Made by a program: the position numbers and the translations under genes. Source: Thermodesulfitimonas autotrophica (GTDB lineage: Bacteria > Bacillota > Desulfotomaculia > Desulfotomaculales > Ammonificaceae). From it: a stretch of 64,000 bases of DNA. Shown here piece after piece: positions 59,177-64,000 of this stretch (position 1 is the stretch's first letter; the number at the start of each line of letters is the position of its first letter). The notes under the pieces are model-generated. The model saw only the letters and a list, made by a program, of their open reading frames with translations, searched no databases and was not told where the DNA came from. The stretch covers positions 620,001 through 684,000 of the forward strand of contig NZ_RKRE01000002.1 in NCBI RefSeq assembly GCF_003815015.1. Reading direction: 5' to 3'.

Positions 59177-60508
59177 GTGGCTACAGAGCTCCTCGAACGG
59201 CAACCGCCCCAGAACATAGATGCAGAGCAGGCCGTCCTGGGGGCCATTTTCCTGGACCCGGAAGTAATTCACCGCGTTATCGATCTCCTCAGGCCCGACG
59301 ATTTCTACCAGGAACCGCACCGGCTCATTTATGAGGCGATGCTGGCGCTCAACGACGCCGGGGCGCCGCTTGACATCATCACCGTTACCGAGGAGCTGAA
59401 GCGACGCGGCAACCTCGACCGGGCTGGTGGGGCCAGCTATGTAGTAGCCCTGGCCGATGCTGTTCCTTCGCCGGCGCACGTCGAACATTACGCCCGGCTC
59501 GTGGCCGAAAAAGCCCTCTTACGGACGCTTATCCAGGCGGCGACCCGTATCCGGGACATGGGTTACGAATACGGGTCTGACCCCCGCCAGCTCCTGGGCG
59601 AAGCGGAACGAATGATCATGGAACTCGCCCAGGAGCGGGGTGGCTCCACCTTTACCCCGTTAGCGCAGATACTGGAGCAGGCCCTGCGCCACATCGAAGA
59701 GGTTTACCAGGCGCGGGGTGAGATGCTTGGCCTGCCGACAGGATTCATCGACGTAGACCGTTTGCTCAGCGGCCTCTGGCCCCAGGACCTGATCATCCTG
59801 GCGGCCCGGCCGAGCATGGGGAAAACCTCGCTGGCGCTTTCCATAGCGTTGAACGTGGCCAAGCGGGGTATCCCGGTTGGCTTTTTCAGCCTCGAGATGT
59901 CTAAGGAGCAACTCGTCCAGCGGCTGCTTACCGCAGAGGCGAAAGTAGACTACCGGCGCGTGCGGACGGCGGATCTGGAAGAGGAAGACTGGCAGAAGCT
60001 GAGCGAAGCGGCGGCACGGATCGCGCAGGCGGCGATATTTATCGATGATACACCGGGCCTCAGCGTGCGCGAGATGCGCGCGCGGGCAAGGCGCTTGCAG
60101 GCAGAGCACGGCTTGGGCCTCCTTGTAATAGACTATCTCCAGCTGATGCAGTCGCACCGGCGTGTGGAGAACCGCCAACAGGAAATAGCGGACATCTCCC
60201 GGTCCCTCAAGGGGTTGGCTAAGGAACTCAATATCCCGGTACTCGCCCTCTCCCAGCTCAGTCGGGCGGTTGAGCAGCGGCAGGATAAAAGGCCCGTGAT
60301 GTCCGACCTCCGGGAATCGGGAGCACTGGAACAGGATGCGGACGTAATCATGTTTATCTACCGGGAGGAATACTACCGCCCGGAGACGGAAAAGAAAGGG
60401 ATTGCAGAGGTTATCGTGGCCAAGCAGCGCAATGGTCCCGTTGGAACGGTAGAGCTGGCTTTCCTGCGGGAATTCACCTGCTTCGTTAACCTCGCGCGGG
60501 ACCTGTAA
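59177..60508 (+). CDS. dnaB: Replicative DNA helicase DnaB
   Basis: Hexameric helicase of 443 residues (called dnaC in Bacillus). N-terminal PQNIDAEQAVLGAIFLDPEV region, RecA-like motor with Walker A ARPSMGKTS and LLVIDYLQLM (Walker B), and the C-terminal QRNGPVGTVELAF. GTG start 14 bases after rplI. No intein is present. Confidence 0.97.
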   Translation: MATELLERQPPQNIDAEQAVLGAIFLDPEVIHRVIDLLRPDDFYQEPHRLIYEAMLALNDAGAPLDIITVTEELKRRGNLDRAGGASYVVALADAVPSPAHVEHYARLVAEKALLRTLIQAATRIRDMGYEYGSDPRQLLGEAERMIMELAQERGGSTFTPLAQILEQALRHIEEVYQARGEMLGLPTGFIDVDRLLSGLWPQDLIILAARPSMGKTSLALSIALNVAKRGIPVGFFSLEMSKEQLVQRLLTAEAKVDYRRVRTADLEEEDWQKLSEAAARIAQAAIFIDDTPGLSVREMRARARRLQAEHGLGLLVIDYLQLMQSHRRVENRQQEIADISRSLKGLAKELNIPVLALSQLSRAVEQRQDKRPVMSDLRESGALEQDADVIMFIYREEYYRPETEKKGIAEVIVAKQRNGPVGTVELAFLREFTCFVNLARDL

Positions 60509-60573
60509 GACCTGGGTCTGCGAAGGATTTAGCGCCTGTTTCCGATACACCGGGGGAGCTGGTAGCGAGCGAG

Positions 60574-60602
60574 TTGACAGGCGGCGCGGTTTTTAATATA
60601 CT
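60574..60602 (+). promoter_or_regulatory. Near-consensus promoter of the FAD dehydrogenase-purA unit
   Basis: TTGACA (60574-60579), 17 bases, TATACT (60597-60602). Confidence 0.85.
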
Positions 60603-60606
60603 TTTC

Positions 60607-60621
60607 GGGGCCTAAGGCCCC
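60607..60621 (+). promoter_or_regulatory. 5'-terminal hairpin of the same transcript
   Basis: GGGGCC-TAA-GGCCCC begins about five bases after the -10 box, so it would form at the extreme 5' end of the mRNA, a known way to protect transcripts from 5'-dependent decay. Confidence 0.55.
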
Positions 60622-60651
60622 GGTCTGGCGGAATAAGGGGGAAGGAGTCCT

Positions 60652-62043
60652 ACGGAAAAGGTCTACGACGTTATCATCATCGGCACAGGTCCGGCGGGGA
60701 TTTTTGCGGCCCTTGAGCTGGTGAAAAAGCGGCCGGATTTAAAGGTGGTTATGCTCGACAAGGGCAAGGACCTAAGGGAGCGCCTCTGCCTGGCAAAAAC
60801 AAATGGCGGGGTCTGCCGCCACTGCAACCCTTGCGCTACGCTTTCCGGATGGGGTGGGGCCGGGGCCTTCAGTGACGGTAAACTTACGCTTTCACCGGAG
60901 GTAGGGGGCTACCTGGAGGAGTATGTCGGGCAGGACCACCTGGAGGAGCTCATCACCTACGTAGACGGCATCTACCGGGACTTCGGCGCGCCGGCGGAGG
61001 TTTACGGCTCCACCGACGGAGACGAATACGCGGATCTCGTGCGGCGCGCGGTCTTCGCCGGGCTCAGGATTGTTCCGGTGCCGATTAGGCACCTCGGCAC
61101 CGGACGTTGTGCGGAGGTGCTCCGGCGGATGGAGGAGTACCTCGCGCCGCAGGTCGAGATTCGCTTGAACTGCCCGGCAACGGCGATTCTGGCCGAAAAG
61201 GGCCGGGTGTACGGGGTGAGAGTGGCGGACGGCGGGCTCTTACGTGGGCAGGCGGTGATTGTGGCTCCCGGGCGGGAGGGCGCCGCTTGGCTCCGGCAGG
61301 AAGCAAAGCGGTTGCGGTTAGAGATGGCGGTTAACCCCGTCGATATCGGCGTGCGGGTCGAGGTCCCGGCTGCGGTCCTGGAGCCGTTGACCAGCCGCTT
61401 TTACGAAGTTAAAGCGATCTACTATTCCAAAACCTTTGAGGATAAGGTCCGCACCTTTTGCATGAATCCCGGCGGGGAAGTGGTTATGGAGAATAACGAC
61501 GGTGTGGTTACGGTGAACGGCCATACCCACGCCTACCGGAAGACCGGCAACACCAATTTCGCGGTACTGGTCAGTAAGACCTTTACCGAACCCTTTAAGG
61601 AACCGATTGCTTACGGGCGCCATATCGCCAGCCTGGCCAACCTGCTTGGGAACGGCGTAATCGTGCAGCGCTTGGGAGATCTTTGCGCCGGGCGGCGGAC
61701 GAATCCGGAGCGGCTGGCTAAGGGCCTGGTCCGGCCCACGTTGAAAGAGGCGACGCCCGGGGACCTGAGTCTGGTCCTGCCGTACCGGCATCTGGTAGGG
61801 ATCGTAGAGATGCTTCAGGCTTTCGATAAAGTGGTGCCCGGTATATACGCGCGGGACACGCTCCTTTACGGCGCGGAGGTTAAATTTTACTCCTCCCGCC
61901 TGAGCCTCAGCCCGTGCCTCGAAACGCGGGTGAAAAACCTTTTTGCGGCGGGTGACGGGGCAGGTGTAACGCGGGGACTGGTGCAGGCGTCTGCTTCAGG
62001 AGTGGTGGTGGCGCGCGAAATCTTAAACCGGCTTGGGGGGTAG
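60652..62043 (+). CDS. FAD-dependent dehydrogenase (COG2509-like), probable ACG start
   Basis: Flavoprotein of about 463 residues, function unassigned. The FAD-binding motif IIIGTGPAG (about 8-16) lies upstream of the first standard start codon (GTG at 60721). Between the in-frame stop at 60634 and that GTG there is no ATG, GTG or TTG. An ACG at 60652 follows GGAAGGAG by four bases and gives the expected N-terminus, so I infer a non-standard start; a sequence error is possible. Further motifs: CRHCNPC, SGWGGAGAFSDGKL, and a C-terminal AGDGAGVTRGLVQASASG. purA follows after seven bases. Confidence 0.85.
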   Translation, partial: TEKVYDVIIIGTGPAGIFAALELVKKRPDLKVVMLDKGKDLRERLCLAKTNGGVCRHCNPCATLSGWGGAGAFSDGKLTLSPEVGGYLEEYVGQDHLEELITYVDGIYRDFGAPAEVYGSTDGDEYADLVRRAVFAGLRIVPVPIRHLGTGRCAEVLRRMEEYLAPQVEIRLNCPATAILAEKGRVYGVRVADGGLLRGQAVIVAPGREGAAWLRQEAKRLRLEMAVNPVDIGVRVEVPAAVLEPLTSRFYEVKAIYYSKTFEDKVRTFCMNPGGEVVMENNDGVVTVNGHTHAYRKTGNTNFAVLVSKTFTEPFKEPIAYGRHIASLANLLGNGVIVQRLGDLCAGRRTNPERLAKGLVRPTLKEATPGDLSLVLPYRHLVGIVEMLQAFDKVVPGIYARDTLLYGAEVKFYSSRLSLSPCLETRVKNLFAAGDGAGVTRGLVQASASGVVVAREILNRLGG

Positions 62044-62047
62044 GTAG

Positions 62048-63334
<1,287 letters not shown>

Positions 63335-63389
63335 GACGCGTAGGTAGGCAGTAGCTGCCGGATTTTACGGGAAAAAATCTGCCGCTGGG

Positions 63390-63419
63390 TTGACAAACGG
63401 CGTGCGCTCCGGGTAAAAT
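63390..63419 (+). promoter_or_regulatory. Promoter of the tRNA-Glu/tRNA-Gly pair
   Basis: TTGACA (63390-63395), 18 bases, TAAAAT (63414-63419). Confidence 0.85.
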
Positions 63420-63445
63420 AAAAACTGCCGTAGTGGTTTTGAAGT

Positions 63446-63521
63446 GGCCCCATGGTCAAGTGGACTAAGACACCGGTCTTTCAAGCCGGTAACCCGGGTT
63501 CGAATCCCGGTGGGGTCACCA
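63446..63521 (+). tRNA. tRNA-Glu (anticodon TTC)
   Basis: Acceptor GGCCCCA/TGGGGTC, anticodon loop CTTTCAA, T loop TTCGAAT, encoded CCA. Reads GAA/GAG. Confidence 0.95.
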
Positions 63522-63628
63522 ATCTTGGAAGTTAGAGGTTGGCGGTTAGAGGTTGGATAGATGGAAATCGTGTAGTGATTTCCCGCGAAGATTCCCGCTT
63601 CTAACCTCCAACATCTTGTCTCTAAAGT
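63522..63628 (+). repeat. Heptamer-repeat element between tRNA-Glu and tRNA-Gly
   Basis: The clearest copy: left arm GGAAGTT, AGAGGTT, GGCGGTT, AGAGGTT; centre hairpin GAAATC..GATTTC; right arm with CTAACCTCCAACATC, complementary to the left arm. It fills the whole spacer and would form a long imperfect hairpin in the tRNA precursor. Confidence 0.75.
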
Positions 63629-63703
63629 GCGGGTGTAGCTCAACGGTAGAGCACCAGCTTCCCAAGCTGGGGGCTGCGGGTTCGATCCCCGTCACCCGCT
63701 CCA
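63629..63703 (+). tRNA. tRNA-Gly (anticodon CCC)
   Basis: Acceptor GCGGGTG/CACCCGC, anticodon loop TTCCCAA, discriminator T, encoded CCA. Reads GGG. Confidence 0.95.
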
Positions 63704-63723
63704 CTCAAACCTAGTAAAATCAA

Positions 63724-63755
63724 GGCCTCCCGGATTTCGGGAGGCTTTAGATTTC
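63724..63755 (+). terminator. Intrinsic terminator after tRNA-Gly
   Basis: GCCTCCCG-GATTT-CGGGAGGC followed by TTTAGATTT. Confidence 0.85.
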
Positions 63756-63804
63756 TAACGTCGTGCAAACGGTTTCCTAAAGCAAGCCCCTATCTTTTGG
63801 GATC

Positions 63805-63885
63805 TACACCGCCTGCGTATTCGAAGGACTATTCCATGCGGGCGTTTCGCCCGCATGTGGAAGGATGAAGATAGATAGGCGGCGT
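63805..63885. repeat. Nested inverted repeat after the tRNA pair
   Basis: CATGCGGGCG-TTT-CGCCCGCATG is a perfect ten-base hairpin (63835-63857), nested inside CCGCCT (63809-63814) / AGGCGG (63877-63882). No T-tract follows, so it is unlikely to be a plain terminator. Confidence 0.6.
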
Positions 63886-63932
63886 TGCCGAGGCTTCTAA
63901 CGCCTCTTGGTTATTAAAAAGGCTTGGAAGTA

Positions 63933-63962
63933 TTGTTCCCCGTCTGTTGCATCAGGTATAAT
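63933..63962 (+). promoter_or_regulatory. Promoter pointing out of the window
   Basis: TTGTTC (63933-63938), 18 bases, TATAAT (63957-63962). The downstream gene lies beyond base 64000. Confidence 0.6.
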
Positions 63963-64000
63963 CAATTTTAAGAGCAATTTGGGCGGTGCCGGAAAGAGAT

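Overview
The window spans the chromosomal replication origin of a GC-rich, endospore-forming, anaerobic Firmicute. Gene content and order fit the Peptococcaceae/Thermoanaerobacterales (Moorella- or Ammonifex-like), but I cannot name a genus from sequence alone. Evidence for this placement: the gene orders rplU-rpmA-spo0B-obg, dnaX-ebfC-recR-bofA and dnaA-dnaN-recF-remB-gyrB-gyrA; the sporulation genes spo0B, bofA, yyaC and abrB; a large Bacillus/Clostridium-type SRP RNA beside dnaX; a ferredoxin-dependent pyruvate oxidoreductase operon; and a selenoprotein-type selD.

Layout. The origin lies at about 45.36-45.64 kb between dnaA (minus) and rpmH (plus). Left of it almost every gene is on the minus strand and right of it on the plus strand, so transcription runs with replication on both arms. 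Right arm: rpmH-rnpA-yidD-yidC-jag-mnmE-mnmG-rsmG-parA-parB (parS inside parB), a small LAGLIDADG-like gene, DUF4446, a phosphoribosyltransferase, a ykuS-like gene, yyaC (reversed), cvpA, DUF951, rpsF-ssb-rpsR, rplI-dnaB, a FAD dehydrogenase-purA pair, then tRNA-Glu and tRNA-Gly. Left arm, moving away from the origin: dnaA-dnaN-recF-remB-gyrB-gyrA-usp, pdxS-pdxT, aminotransferase-serA-serS, a Doc/AbrB toxin-antitoxin pair, a tRNA cluster with tadA, an HD-domain gene (plus strand), tRNA-Ser-SRP RNA-dnaX-ebfC-recR-bofA, porCDAB, a YaaO-type decarboxylase-tmk-holB, ricT-rsmI, abrB (plus), a chemotaxis receptor, selD (plus), a Lon-like protease-ogt, rplU-rpmA, apgM-spo0B-obg-proB-HIT-proA, nadD-RRM-rsfS, tRNA-Ala and the start of leuS.

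How the genes work together. Most are core functions: replication initiation and origin segregation, tRNA modification and charging, ribosome assembly, membrane insertion and sporulation control. A serine-centred block stands out. All four serine tRNA isoacceptors (GGA, CGA, UGA, GCU) lie within 2.5 kb, close to serS, serA and a class V aminotransferase. The tRNA-Arg(ACG) gene sits next to tadA, the enzyme that converts its A34 to inosine.

Non-routine observations: a family of degenerate heptamer-repeat elements with variable hairpin centres filling the spacers beside tRNA genes; a UGA-encoded selenocysteine in SelD that truncates naive gene calls; two genes whose conserved N-termini can only be reached from non-standard start codons (AUA for the decarboxylase, ACG for the FAD dehydrogenase); a Doc-like toxin lacking the usual catalytic residues; a single-motif LAGLIDADG-like protein directly after parB; and an isolated 18-codon transcription unit after serS. 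I did not find a complete, clearly new multi-gene system.
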